In this document: positions 18,138 through 28,130 of the stretch, one piece after another
Layout of the letters: every line of letters begins with the position of its first letter
Position numbering within the stretch: the stretch's first letter is position 1
Source: CALJFL01 sp036961205
Lineage (GTDB): Bacteria > Pseudomonadota > Gammaproteobacteria > Pseudomonadales > Halieaceae
NCBI GenBank assembly: GCA_036961205.1
Contig: JBALVI010000013.1
Location: forward strand, 1 to 64,000
DNA: 64,000 bases
Reading direction: 5' to 3'
Program-made: the position numbers and the translations under genes
Notes under the pieces: generated by a model
The model's input: the letters and a program-made list of their open reading frames with translations, nothing else
What the model was told of the DNA's origin: nothing
Databases searched by the model: none

Positions 18138-20099
18138 ATGTTATCGGAGATTCCAACACTGAGGCCAACTACACCGCTGCTCGACGCGGTGGACCACCGT
18201 ATGGCCACCTTACGTGACCTGTCAAAAGATCAGCTGCTGACCCTGTGTGACGAACTGAGGGCCTTTCTGCTCTATAGTGTCGGTCAAACCGGCGGCCATT
18301 TTGGCGCTGGCATGGGAGTGGTTGAGCTCACTGTGGCATTGCACCATATCTACAACACCCCATTTGACCGCATTGTCTGGGATGTGGGCCATCAAACCTA
18401 TCCCCACAAAATTCTCACCGGCCGCATGAACGAGATGCATACCATGCGTCAGGCCGGCGGACTGTCCGGATTCCCCAAGCGCAGTGAAAGTGAATTCGAC
18501 ACCTTTGGCGTTGGCCATTCCTCTACCAGTATTTCGGCGGCTATGGGCATGGCGCTCGCTGCGCGACAGCAGGGTGTCGATCGTAAGGTCATCGCGGTTA
18601 TTGGCGACGGAGCAATGACCGGTGGCATGGCTTTCGAGGCATTGGCCCACGCCGGGCACGAGCGACCCAACATGCTGGTGATTTTAAATGACAACCAGAT
18701 GTCGATCGGCCACAACAAAGGTGGACTGGCCACCTACTTCGCCAAAATCTGGGCGAGTAAAACCTACATCGCCATGCGCGAAGGCTCCAAGCGTGTGCTG
18801 GAAAAGATGAAGCCTGCCTGGGAGTTAGCCAAGCGTACCGAAGAGCATATGAAGGGGATGGTGGCGCCGGGTACCCTTTTTGAGGAGCTGGGCTTTAACT
18901 ATATAGGCCCTCTCGATGGGCATGACCTGCCTGGACTGATCAATACACTGCAGAATATGAAGGATCTTGAAGGACCTCAATTGCTGCATATCCGCACAAT
19001 GAAGGGTAAGGGGTTTGCGCCTGCAGAAGCAGACCCTGTTGGCTACCATGCAATGAACAAGATTGAAGCCAAGCCAGCCGAGGAAGATCCTGGCGGCCCC
19101 ACCTCAGCGCCTATTCCCGCCAAACCTAAGTCACCACCGAAATACCAAGATGTATTCGGGCAGTGGATCTGTGACATGGCCGAGCAGGATGAGCGACTGG
19201 TGGGTATTACACCAGCGATGTGTGAAGGCTCTGGTATGGTGGAGTTCGCCCGCCGATTTCCCGAGCGGTATTACGATGTTGCCATCGCGGAGCAGCACGC
19301 GCTGACTCTAGCAGCAGGATTAGCCTGCGAAGGACTAAAGCCTGTTGTTGCGATCTATTCTACTTTTTTACAGCGCGGCTATGATCAATTAATACATGAC
19401 ATTGCACTGCAGAATCTGGACGTGACGTTTGCGATTGATCGAGCCGGACTCGTAGGCCAGGACGGGCCGACACATCATGGGGCCTTTGATCTGAGTTATA
19501 TGCGCTGTATACCGAATATGGTGATTGGAGCGCCGTCTGATGAGAATGAGTGTCGGCAGATGTTGTATACGGCTTATCAGTATAACGGACCCGCTGCGAT
19601 CCGTTATCCGAGGGGCGAGGGTGCCGGGCTCAGTATAGAAAACAAAATGCAAGATGTGCAGGTCGGACAGGCCGCTCATGTTAGAGAAGGCCAGGAAGTA
19701 GCAATCCTCAATTTTGGAGCATTGCTGCCATCTGTGGTGGAGGCCGCCGGAAAGCTTAACGCCACTGTCGTCGATATGCGATGGATCAAACCGTTGGACA
19801 ACGCTGCCTTACTAACAGCAGCAAATAGTCACGGCTTTATCGTTACGATCGAAGACAACGTGACCAACGGTGGTGCCGGCTCGGCCGTCAATGAGCGACT
19901 CTCCTCGTTAGGCGTTTCATGTCCCATTCTCAATCTAGGCTTGCCCGATAAGTTTGTAGATCACGGTAGCCAGGGCTATCTGCTGGAGGAATCGGGTCTG
20001 GACGCGAGAAGTATCTCCATCCAAATACAGTCGTGGCAAGCGCAGCACAAGGATCTTTCAGCGGTTCCGCAACCCAGCGCAATTCCAATAACGTCATGA
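18138..20099 (+). CDS. dxs: 1-deoxy-D-xylulose-5-phosphate synthase
   Basis: 653 residues with the three transketolase-type domains. The thiamine-diphosphate motif is GDGAMTGGMAFEAL ... NDNQMSI; VGHQTYPHKILTGR and the C-terminal domain are normal. It condenses pyruvate and glyceraldehyde-3-phosphate in the first step of the MEP isoprenoid pathway. In most gammaproteobacteria dxs directly follows xseB-ispA; here those genes lie about 25 kb to the right, with the polysaccharide island in between. Confidence 0.97.
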   Translation: MLSEIPTLRPTTPLLDAVDHRMATLRDLSKDQLLTLCDELRAFLLYSVGQTGGHFGAGMGVVELTVALHHIYNTPFDRIVWDVGHQTYPHKILTGRMNEMHTMRQAGGLSGFPKRSESEFDTFGVGHSSTSISAAMGMALAARQQGVDRKVIAVIGDGAMTGGMAFEALAHAGHERPNMLVILNDNQMSIGHNKGGLATYFAKIWASKTYIAMREGSKRVLEKMKPAWELAKRTEEHMKGMVAPGTLFEELGFNYIGPLDGHDLPGLINTLQNMKDLEGPQLLHIRTMKGKGFAPAEADPVGYHAMNKIEAKPAEEDPGGPTSAPIPAKPKSPPKYQDVFGQWICDMAEQDERLVGITPAMCEGSGMVEFARRFPERYYDVAIAEQHALTLAAGLACEGLKPVVAIYSTFLQRGYDQLIHDIALQNLDVTFAIDRAGLVGQDGPTHHGAFDLSYMRCIPNMVIGAPSDENECRQMLYTAYQYNGPAAIRYPRGEGAGLSIENKMQDVQVGQAAHVREGQEVAILNFGALLPSVVEAAGKLNATVVDMRWIKPLDNAALLTAANSHGFIVTIEDNVTNGGAGSAVNERLSSLGVSCPILNLGLPDKFVDHGSQGYLLEESGLDARSISIQIQSWQAQHKDLSAVPQPSAIPITS

Positions 20100-20191
20100 A
20101 TTTGCTGTATGTGGCGACCTCCTAGCCGCATGATGACAAGGGCTGGAAGGGCGTATTTATACGAAAACTTGACGCTGCATTAACCCAGAGA

Positions 20192-20412
20192 AATGAAATT
20201 TTTCTCTCAATGTGGACCCCGCCAGGTCCGATTCCCGCGGGAGCCGCGAGCAAGTCGGAGCTACAGTGGCTAGGAAAACTCATGGATGATGGAGGTATTG
20301 CCCATGTCATGCGGACGCGCACTTTCTCCAGTGTCATAAGTCCTTTGAAACTTCTTTATCTACTCAGCCTTCTGTACAGACGAACCAATGACATCGATGT
20401 ATATCATCGGTA
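20192..20412 (+). pseudogene. N-terminal fragment of a glycosyltransferase
   Basis: Reads FLSMWTPPGPIPAG, then ELQWLGKLMDDGGIAHVMRTR and IDVYH before a stop at 20413. This is the opening of a GT-B glycosyltransferase, with the rest missing. The start region looks frameshifted: ATGAAATTT at about 20192 is out of frame with the MWTPP segment by a small indel. It is on the plus strand, opposite to the island, just after dxs. Confidence 0.55.
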
Positions 20413-20429
20413 ATCCCCCCGAAAAATAA

Positions 20430-20540
20430 CTGAGGTTGAAGGTGGGATTTTCTCGTAACCTATACGCAGGAGATCCACATGAAAAAATCACGATATTCAG
20501 ACAGCCAAATCATGGCCATGCTCAAGCAGCAATTGAAAAT
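20430..20540 (+). mobile_element. 5' remnant of an IS3-family insertion sequence (orfA start)
   Basis: A typical IS3 left end (TGAGGTTGAAGGTGGGATTT) precedes an AGGAG site and ATG 20479, which reads MKKSRYSDSQIMAMLKQ, the first helix of an IS3 OrfA. After residue 17 the similarity stops and the frame ends soon afterwards. No orfB or right end is visible, so the element is inert. The stretch 20541-20700 holds nothing further recognisable. Confidence 0.7.
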
Positions 20541-20700
20541 CGGAAGTTGCTGTTTGCTGAGAGGAGATTTCTACAATCTAAACGCTCCGCTTCACTAAGA
20601 CAGTATTTGACATGCTTTACCTTAAAACCTAGGAAGCTGTCTATGCTATTGCGTTATGGAATTCCTGCAATTGACTAACCCCGTAACTTGTAGATCGGCC

Positions 20701-21975
20701 TTAAACAACCCCATTTTCCAGCAACCCAATAACCATGCTCTCCAGATTTCGCGCCAGAACAACTTTGCTATACTCTAATGGCGCGGGAGTTTCAGGCATC
20801 GAACCATCAACTATATTCCTCCAATCGATTTTCGGAACCTCCGCGTCGGCAAGATCATCTAAAAGATAATGATAAACTCCTATCCTGCCAGCAATAATTC
20901 GCTGCGCTTCATTATGAACGCGCGAAACATGAATAATTTTTTTCGACAACGCCAAGTAGTCATATATCTTCCCGGTTGCAACACTAGATCGGGAACCTGT
21001 TAACAACAACAATCCATCAACACGGCGCATAAGCTCGATAGCTGCTATCCGAGAACGACTCTTCAAAACTGAGACAGACACTTTCAACTCCGAGAGAATC
21101 GTAATCTCGACGGGGGTAAGCTTTCCCATAAATACAAAATGAATCTTAGATTGGACAATTTCGTCCATATTTTCTAAACATCTGGCGAAACGCCGCAGCG
21201 TTTCCAAACTCGTTGGATCGCTTACTGAGATCTGTCCAAAATGCCCTATAACAAACTTTCCCGAGAACGCAGCCCGACCAAAATATTTTGATGAAACTCT
21301 GCCGAAATAAGAATCAGGCTTGTCGAAATCACTAGGATCATAGCCATTCGGAAGATACCGTACACGATCGGAGATATATCGTTGCTTCAGGTAATCTACT
21401 ATCGGAACAGTAACTGCGGTTAAACACACTGCGTTTAAACACAGTCTTTTCTCCAAGGCCGCTTTAGCCCAGATTGCTGCGCGCGACTGAGCTCCGATGG
21501 GCTCGAAGCCCAATCCATCCCGAAAATCCTGAATTAAAGGTATATCGTGCCGATACGCAACGCTACTGGCTGCGGCCAAGGCATCTAAGGGACAGAATGT
21601 TCCAATAACGACACAGGTACGTCCTTCGGATTTCTCCGCCCTAATCAGCCCATCACAAACATTCGTTGCATTCAAAGCCCAGCTATTACGAATGTACCTC
21701 CCAAACCGGAATGGAAATTTTCTCCAATAAGATGCTAGCAGCACATACATCAAATATCTATATCCAGAAGATCTACTAAAGACCTCCCCTTCAACCTCAA
21801 CTTCAAAAACTCGATCGAGCTTTACCAGGGACTCAGTAGATACCGGTTTTCGAGTAATGACAAAGATCCGAAACTTATCTCTATCCAGATATTTGACCAA
21901 ACCCCGAAATCGTAAGGATGCAACATTTCCTGACGAATGGTGTGAAGCCAATATGAATAATGAGCACTTCATCAC
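20701..21975 (-). CDS. Glycosyltransferase, GT-B fold
   Basis: 424 residues with a Rossmann-like N-terminal half (LFILASHHSSGNVASLRFRG, then RYLMYVLL) and a C-terminal half with FVIGHFGQIS, HFVFMGKL and the GRSSVATGKIYDYLAL segment typical of GT4-like donor-binding domains. It probably adds one sugar to a surface polysaccharide unit on the cytoplasmic face. It is the last gene of the long minus-strand operon. Donor and acceptor cannot be told from sequence. Confidence 0.82.
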   Translation of the reverse strand: MMKCSLFILASHHSSGNVASLRFRGLVKYLDRDKFRIFVITRKPVSTESLVKLDRVFEVEVEGEVFSRSSGYRYLMYVLLASYWRKFPFRFGRYIRNSWALNATNVCDGLIRAEKSEGRTCVVIGTFCPLDALAAASSVAYRHDIPLIQDFRDGLGFEPIGAQSRAAIWAKAALEKRLCLNAVCLTAVTVPIVDYLKQRYISDRVRYLPNGYDPSDFDKPDSYFGRVSSKYFGRAAFSGKFVIGHFGQISVSDPTSLETLRRFARCLENMDEIVQSKIHFVFMGKLTPVEITILSELKVSVSVLKSRSRIAAIELMRRVDGLLLLTGSRSSVATGKIYDYLALSKKIIHVSRVHNEAQRIIAGRIGVYHYLLDDLADAEVPKIDWRNIVDGSMPETPAPLEYSKVVLARNLESMVIGLLENGVV

Positions 21976-22023
21976 CAGATAATAAAATAATATTTCAAGT
22001 AAGGTCCATCCTATTTCAATCCT

Positions 22024-23205
22024 CTAGTTCAACATTTTTTCTATTATGGACACAATTTTTCTACCTTCATTTTCAAAGCACAATTCCTTTGCTGCCGCAT
22101 CACTTCCTCGCTTAGCGCTCAATATAGCCTCGCGATCGAGAGCACTTAATGTAGACACCATCGAATGTAAGGTGAATGTCTTCGCCACAAAACCACAATC
22201 ATAAGCGGAAACTAGCTCGCTCATATTTGGCGATGGTCCAATGGCTATCGCCAACCGAGCTTGAACAAACTCGAAAAGCTTATTAGGCAAATTGTACGTT
22301 ACATTGAAACCGTTAGGCTCAAGATAGTAGAGACCAACATCATAACCATTAAGCATAGGAACTATGTCTGATAGTTTTACAGGAGCAAGAATCCTTACAC
22401 GAGAACAACCATCCGCGCACCGCTTCAAATATTGTATTTGTTTCTTGGAACCTACAAGATATAGGTCTAATGTATATTCTCTACCCAGCCTTCGCGTGAT
22501 CTCAATCATATTCTCGAGACCACGGTTCCGATTGGCATTTCCATGATGAACCATACGAATCAAACCGTCTCTCTGCGTCCTGATCGGAAGATCATGAAAG
22601 ATTGGAGCACTAAAGATCACTTCCATCTCAACGTTATATTCCTCCTGATACGCCTGAGCAAGGCCGGGTGAGACGGTAAGTAGGCTATCGCATCGATGCA
22701 AGTAAGATTCGCACAAATATTCCGCCAGTGGACGCTCCAGTACTCGAAAAAGAAAGCTTTCTTCATTCTGCAACGGATAGTACTCTCTCGCGTCAAAAAT
22801 TATCCTAGCATTCTTCCTGATCCGAAAAGCAAGCGGAAGTAGCTTTAGATCCTCGACGAATACAATGTCATACGAGTAAGCGAGTAGGGTGACCTCAGCA
22901 CCCACTAGCCCATGTCTACGATAAATAAATCCTCTGATATACTTTTTTGTAGCGGGGAATTTCAAACACATCCCAACTAGCAACGAATTTGCAAGATGCT
23001 TAATACGACTCAATAAAGTATATACTGGTGTTTTTATTGGAACATATCGAAGATAATTTAATTTTTCCTTTGAGGGGTACCCTAATAGGTCGACGCTAAA
23101 GCCGATACCATTTAGTAATTCGAAAAGCCTGTAAGGGCGAGGGCTCGTTGATGGGTCTGCCAAACACATCACTAGCGCACGAGCGCTATTTTTATCAGCC
23201 GTCAC
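22024..23205 (-). CDS. Glycosyltransferase, GT-B fold (full-length paralogue)
   Basis: 393 residues. Motifs in order: ALVMCLADPSTSPRPYRL, FVEDLKLLPLAFRIRKNA, IIFDAREYYPLQNEES, LIRMVHHGNANRNRGLENM, and a C-terminal half with YDVGLYYLEP and LPNKLFEFVQARLAI, where the conserved Glu of GT4-type enzymes lies. The gene immediately upstream (23260-23997) is a truncated paralogue sharing the same N-terminal motifs, pointing to tandem duplication. Confidence 0.85.
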   Translation of the reverse strand: MTADKNSARALVMCLADPSTSPRPYRLFELLNGIGFSVDLLGYPSKEKLNYLRYVPIKTPVYTLLSRIKHLANSLLVGMCLKFPATKKYIRGFIYRRHGLVGAEVTLLAYSYDIVFVEDLKLLPLAFRIRKNARIIFDAREYYPLQNEESFLFRVLERPLAEYLCESYLHRCDSLLTVSPGLAQAYQEEYNVEMEVIFSAPIFHDLPIRTQRDGLIRMVHHGNANRNRGLENMIEITRRLGREYTLDLYLVGSKKQIQYLKRCADGCSRVRILAPVKLSDIVPMLNGYDVGLYYLEPNGFNVTYNLPNKLFEFVQARLAIAIGPSPNMSELVSAYDCGFVAKTFTLHSMVSTLSALDREAILSAKRGSDAAAKELCFENEGRKIVSIIEKMLN

Positions 23206-23259
23206 AGGATAATATTTTTTGGCGGCAACACTGATAATCGAATCTTGTATTTAAAATTA

Positions 23260-23997
23260 TCAAAAATAACACTCTCCCAGCTTTCTCGTAATCTCAATCA
23301 TATTGGTCAAGGCCCGGTTTGGGTTCGCAATACCGTGATGAACCATACGAACTAACCCGGGCTCCGACGGCCGGACGGGAACCTCACAATAGCTAGGCGT
23401 ACTCCGTATCACGTCCATTTGAACCCCAAACTGATCAGCATAAGCAACCGCAAGACCCCGTGAAACCGTAATGGCACGATCGCACAATGGTAGATAGCAG
23501 CTACATAGCCTAGTCCTCATACGACCCTCCAGAGTACGAAAAAACCAGCTCTCTTCATTTTGGGCAGGGTAGTACTCACGCGCATCGAAAAGAATTACAG
23601 CATTCTTTCGAACTCGGTATGCAAGGGGAAGCAGCTGGAGGTCTTCAACAACAATTAGCGAGTATTCGCGCGACGCCAGTGCCTTCCTATGGGCTAAGAG
23701 GCCATAGCGGCGACTTAGAATTTCTTCGAGCCACCAGTCCTCCTGAAAAAAATTACTAAAGATAAGACCAAGTGCGGAGTTGAATACTCTGTAAATTTTC
23801 GATTTCAAACTCGAACCTGGCCGATTAAGCTCTAGTATTTTATTTACAGGGATAGTCCCGGATGGAGGGTAGCTCAGGGTATCAACGGCAAAACCCATCC
23901 TATCCAGGAGAGAAATTACTCGATTGGATCGAGGGTTTCCCGACGGATCGGCGAAGCACATCACGAGCCCAGTTTTTTTGTAAAAGTCAGGTTTCAT
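23260..23997 (-). pseudogene. Truncated glycosyltransferase paralogue
   Basis: 245 residues from ATG 23997. It matches the neighbouring gene at 22024-23205 motif by motif (LVMCFADPSGNPRSNRV, VVEDLQLLPLAYRVRKNA, ILFDAREYYPAQNEES, LVRMVHHGIANPNRAL), but ends at ITRKLGE-CYF where the full paralogue continues for some 140 residues into the nucleotide-sugar-binding half. Without that half it should not be active. The cut coincides with the end of a shared segment, so deletion between the tandem copies is the simplest origin. Confidence 0.75.
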
Positions 23998-24126
23998 ATT
24001 TTCGCCAACTCTCGATATCTGGTCTTTATCAAAAACTACGACACGACCCGTCTTGATAGGAAATTGGTAACACTGCAAATTCCATAGACACCGCAGCGAA
24101 ATACACATTTCGCCAGCAGCGCCCTT

Positions 24127-25560
24127 TCATACTTTCAGCAAGCTTAGTAATCGGCGAATTTCACAAACTTTAACAAGCCTCAGCAGGACAATCAGAGCTG
24201 ATACTACCGCTATCATCATCAGATTTAGGGACCAGCGAGCCAAATTTGAAAAATCTAACGTTATGATAGGGATCAAAATTGAGATCCCCGTCGAAGATAT
24301 AAGCATCGCAATCAAGGGCCACCAGTTATGAGGCACAGGATAAAGTTTTTGGCTTGAAGCCATTTGCAACAAAAACACACAAAAATATGCTGCCAACGTG
24401 GCAATTGCAGCTCCCTGAACACCAAATTCAGGAATCATGGTCCAATTAAATCCCGCGTTGAGCATTGCTCCCGCCAGACTTATCCACATTATGGTGCTAA
24501 CATTCTTTGCGATCGCATTTCCGGGAGCGAATATGTACATCCTAGAAAAAAGGAATGCTAGAGCCAGATAAGCGACGACGTCGCCACCCCTATAATAGGC
24601 CGCTGTAGTAAGCATTACGAAAATGTCGTGGGCAAACAAGGACATCGTAACAAAAACCAGAAAAGCAGCGCTAACGAAATATCTAAATATTTTAGCCAAT
24701 TGTCGAGGCGTTTCGGGGTCTTCGTAACGCGAATATATTAACGGAGTTAAGGCACCTTGAATTCCTACCATCAACAGACCAATCACACTCGCAAGGCGGA
24801 ACCCCACACCGTAGACCCCAACATCTTCGAGTGTCATAAAGTGATTTATCATTATGCGATCAACATAAGCACTTGCCCAAATAGCTATACCGGAAGGCAC
24901 CAGCGGCAGGGAAAAACCGAGCATATTTTTTAGTTTCGTTAGTTCGAAATTCAAACCCAACGATCGACGCACCAATATCAGTAGGTAGAAACATGAGACA
25001 AATGCCCCAGAGACCATACCAAGAAGCAATCCCTCCAAGCCCAAATCCAGGCCATACATAAAAACTATAGCCATAATTGCTGTTGTGGAAGAATGTGTAA
25101 AGCCACTAATTGCGAACTCCCGGCTACGCCGTTGCCAGCGTAGTAGATTCTGCAAAAAAGCAAGTATGCCATTTAGCGAGATATAAATAACTGAAATCTG
25201 GAATGAAACAACGTGGTTGATACTGCCCACTATTCTTGCGGCCAAGAACTCAGAATACTCGAAGGCAACCACCGTAAAAGCGATATAGCAAAAAATTGTA
25301 AACAAAAATGCAGTAGAAGCATAAATTTCTCTGGCTTTAGGGCTTTCTTCATCAGCGTAAAATCTTGCCATCCCCTGAGAAATCTCCATCGCGAGTGCAA
25401 TATTTACAAGCACCGCGAACATCAGAAGCAAGTCTAAAGAGCCATAATCTGCAGGCGCAAGCAAGCGCGTGTACAAAGGTAGCAGCAGCAAACTCAATAC
25501 TCGGGACAAAGAGGAACCAACGGTGTAAATAAATGCATCTTTGAGGAGAAGCTTAATCAC
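24127..25560 (-). CDS. Wzx-type polysaccharide flippase
   Basis: 477 residues with about 12-14 membrane helices in the MOP/MATE-like arrangement of polysaccharide exporters, including YTVGSSLSRVLSLLLLPLYT near the N-terminus and the GVYGVGFRLASVIG helix. It should flip lipid-linked oligosaccharide to the periplasm. The GTG start overlaps the upstream stop by 4 bp. No Wzy polymerase or Wzz chain-length gene is recognisable in the window. Confidence 0.88.
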   Translation of the reverse strand: MIKLLLKDAFIYTVGSSLSRVLSLLLLPLYTRLLAPADYGSLDLLLMFAVLVNIALAMEISQGMARFYADEESPKAREIYASTAFLFTIFCYIAFTVVAFEYSEFLAARIVGSINHVVSFQISVIYISLNGILAFLQNLLRWQRRSREFAISGFTHSSTTAIMAIVFMYGLDLGLEGLLLGMVSGAFVSCFYLLILVRRSLGLNFELTKLKNMLGFSLPLVPSGIAIWASAYVDRIMINHFMTLEDVGVYGVGFRLASVIGLLMVGIQGALTPLIYSRYEDPETPRQLAKIFRYFVSAAFLVFVTMSLFAHDIFVMLTTAAYYRGGDVVAYLALAFLFSRMYIFAPGNAIAKNVSTIMWISLAGAMLNAGFNWTMIPEFGVQGAAIATLAAYFCVFLLQMASSQKLYPVPHNWWPLIAMLISSTGISILIPIITLDFSNLARWSLNLMMIAVVSALIVLLRLVKVCEIRRLLSLLKV

Positions 25561-26906
25561 CTAAGGGTTTCCGAATCTGCAAACGACTTGAACGCAGATT
25601 CAAGCTTTGGCCTATGACCCAATTTCAGTGCATGTATTCCATACACGCTAATCAGCCTGCGAATATTTCCCTGCGTCGTAATATCTGACTGACCGAAACC
25701 ATGCAAATACTCAATGGATAACGGATCAACCCACCATTCGTCAGGAATCTGGTCATGCAAGATATCCATGAAGCGGGAGGCAACCGAAGTGGGAGAAAAC
25801 TGCAAGCGAACAAAGCTTCGAGCCCGCTCACCGAGGTCCAACCGAAGTTCAACATTATCGATCATCTCTGCTATGGCGGATTCAACTTCATCAGGCATAC
25901 ACGTCAATGATGGCGGCAGCATGTGGGCGGGAATATGATCCTTCAAGGGTTCTAGGCCATAACCTCCAACTACGGCAGGCTTTCCATAAGAAGCGGCCTC
26001 CGACGCAAAAGCGGCCATCGGACTGTCTGAGTAAATTTGATCGACCACGAAATCGCACTCTTGAATCTCAAGAAGTACTTCATGGTTAGGTCGGTTGGTA
26101 ATTTCATGAAAATCGATGGAGTAGCCGCGTTTCTGGAGATTTTCAACTGCACGACGTATGTAAACAGTTCCCTTACTTGCTGGGTTTGATGGCGAGTGTA
26201 GTATCCTGACAGGCGCATGCATACGAGTACTTGCTTGGTTGGCGTTAACTGAAGCTACTCTGGGATCGACGTTACCTGCCATAAGCTCTCGTGCTACACA
26301 CGGTATGCCTATCGAAAATATGTTCACATATTTTTTTAAAGCAAAAGTTGAATTGGAATACGGGGCGCCTATCACAAGACTGACACCCTTCTCAACTCTT
26401 CGGTACCGCCGCACAATACGCTGCGTTTGTGTCTTGAGGAAATCCGCTTGCAATTGCTCCTGCCCATCCTGCTGCTGATATGCGCCATTTACATAGGGAG
26501 CTCGCGCATCTGACCCATGCGCGAAATTCATAATTGTCTTCTTACCCATCATCGCCAGAATCGGCAAATCAAGGTTTAGAGGCAAAAGCGATCTTCCAAA
26601 CCCAAATATAAAAACATCGTATCGAAAAATTGCATAAAATATCCATAGTGCCGCTACAGACTTAGACAGCGTGGACAGTAAGATCTTAAGTGGGTTAAAT
26701 TTTGAGTATCCTTGTGTGATCTTTGCAAGACGAGTTGATGCCAATATCAACCGGGGATTGGATATGGTTTCTGGATAATCAAACGGATGTTTGGTGTAGC
26801 ATACAAAATCGCAAGCTACACCCAATTCTTTAAAACCCAACACTAGATTACTGTAATAGCCTGAAATTTCAGCCGGCCCAATCAGTATCCTGGGGCTATC
26901 CCCCAC
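25557..26906 (-). CDS. Glycosyltransferase-like protein
   Basis: 449 residues. The N-terminal half begins ILIGPAEISGYYSNLVLGFKELG and includes TIMNFAHGSDARAPY; the C-terminal half has RILHSPSNPASKGTVYI and the donor-site-like FASEAASYGKPAVVGGYG. The fold looks GT-B. The GTG start shares one base with the stop of the gene upstream, a one-nucleotide overlap. Its sugar specificity is unknown. Confidence 0.75.
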   Translation of the reverse strand: MGDSPRILIGPAEISGYYSNLVLGFKELGVACDFVCYTKHPFDYPETISNPRLILASTRLAKITQGYSKFNPLKILLSTLSKSVAALWIFYAIFRYDVFIFGFGRSLLPLNLDLPILAMMGKKTIMNFAHGSDARAPYVNGAYQQQDGQEQLQADFLKTQTQRIVRRYRRVEKGVSLVIGAPYSNSTFALKKYVNIFSIGIPCVARELMAGNVDPRVASVNANQASTRMHAPVRILHSPSNPASKGTVYIRRAVENLQKRGYSIDFHEITNRPNHEVLLEIQECDFVVDQIYSDSPMAAFASEAASYGKPAVVGGYGLEPLKDHIPAHMLPPSLTCMPDEVESAIAEMIDNVELRLDLGERARSFVRLQFSPTSVASRFMDILHDQIPDEWWVDPLSIEYLHGFGQSDITTQGNIRRLISVYGIHALKLGHRPKLESAFKSFADSETLR

Positions 26907-27937
26907 TAAGATTTTGCCGGTATCTGGTTCAAAATACGACGTGCCACTGGCTGCTCCGGGTATTTTCGGTGGTGTGAACTGACGATTTCCTCGAAAGTAT
27001 CACTCATCGGTGTGTTATCAAACTGACTTTTTTCACACGGCTCCCAGCCTTCATCACATGAATACTCCTCGACCAGTAGCCGGCCATTACCACAACTCAC
27101 GAGGAAACTTCCATCTTCGAAGACCGTGTCCAATGTACCGGGCTGTGATTGGACAACCTCATCAAAGGGCAGGCATTTCCATATGTAGATTTCTTTGTCG
27201 TCGCATCTTGTTCGTGCACCTGGGTAGGGTCGAGTTAGAGCCCTGCAGTATGCCCATATTTCGCGTTGCGTCATAAACCAATCTATCGAGCCATGTTCCG
27301 GTTTCCTCTGGGGGTAGTAGAAAGGAGTTGCTTCTTGAACTGCAGCATTCTCCAGAAGCACTGGACTTCGAAACACTTCTAGCATCATTGATGCCATGCA
27401 TAGTGAAGATTTTTTGTAGCTAACCGCTATATCGTCGGTAACATTATAGAAAAAGGACCGCTGCGCAATTACCGCTCCATCATCTACACCGACCTGGATT
27501 CTAAACAAGGAAATATCAAATCGATCACATCCCAATATAATTGCCCAGTTTTGGGGGGAGCGTCCGCGTCCGCCTGTGATTCCATCTGGGCTCCCATGTC
27601 CGCCTATCGCTCCAAGTCGGGCCGACTCCATCGCCCATTTCGGGATGAGCCGCTGCCAGCCGGCCACCCAGAGTAAATCACAATTCAGCACTTCAAGCAT
27701 ATGTCGATCGGCAGAATCATGAAGACCATAATCACTTACGTAGTAATGAGGAATACCCCACTTCTTGGCAAATATGGATACATCTACCCATCCACTGGCG
27801 GCATCGAGATCGACGTACTCCGGATCTAATCCAACAATCCCAACTATCTGCCCCCCCTGCCGCACAAATTCGGCTATGGCATCAAATCCAGTACTTAGAG
27901 TACAAAGTGCAATAACCTTTAGCTCATTAACAGCCAT
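26906..27937 (-). CDS. Sugar N-formyltransferase-like protein 1
   Basis: 343 residues, related to methionyl-tRNA formyltransferase. The core segment reads IGGHGSPDGITGGRGRSPQNW, then VGVDDGAVI, so the catalytic His and Asp are kept, but the usual Asn two residues before the His is Gly. It probably transfers formyl from N10-formyltetrahydrofolate to an amino sugar made by the aminotransferase of this operon. A C-terminal OB-like part (RPYPGARTRCDDKEIYIW) is present. ATG 27937 follows a strong AAGGAGAGG site and is preferred to 27961. Confidence 0.8.
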   Translation of the reverse strand: MAVNELKVIALCTLSTGFDAIAEFVRQGGQIVGIVGLDPEYVDLDAASGWVDVSIFAKKWGIPHYYVSDYGLHDSADRHMLEVLNCDLLWVAGWQRLIPKWAMESARLGAIGGHGSPDGITGGRGRSPQNWAIILGCDRFDISLFRIQVGVDDGAVIAQRSFFYNVTDDIAVSYKKSSLCMASMMLEVFRSPVLLENAAVQEATPFYYPQRKPEHGSIDWFMTQREIWAYCRALTRPYPGARTRCDDKEIYIWKCLPFDEVVQSQPGTLDTVFEDGSFLVSCGNGRLLVEEYSCDEGWEPCEKSQFDNTPMSDTFEEIVSSHHRKYPEQPVARRILNQIPAKS

Positions 27938-27947
27938 GACCTCTCCT

Positions 27948-28130
27948 TCATAGACGAGCACAAAAAGCTTTCAGGTCGGCCCACTTGTTCTCCGCTGAGG
28001 AACTATCCAGCGCTTCTTCGCGAGGCCATCCGTCAATCAAAAACTCCGGCAACGGATCACAGGACAAGTCATCCATAGCGGCCCCCATGGCGCCGCAATT
28101 AGATTCCCAGGTCGCCCTAAACCATCTCGA
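27948..28130 (-). CDS. Possible small protein between the two formyltransferases
   Basis: A 60-residue open frame from ATG 28130 (76 residues if ATG 28178 is used), acidic in its middle (MDDLSCDPLPEFLIDGWP). It overlaps the end of formyltransferase 2 by 14 nt and ends 10 nt before formyltransferase 1, a spacing typical of operon genes. No family is recognised. It could instead be the out-of-frame end of formyltransferase 2 after a frameshift. Confidence 0.4.
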   Translation of the reverse strand, partial: SRWFRATWESNCGAMGAAMDDLSCDPLPEFLIDGWPREEALDSSSAENKWADLKAFCARL

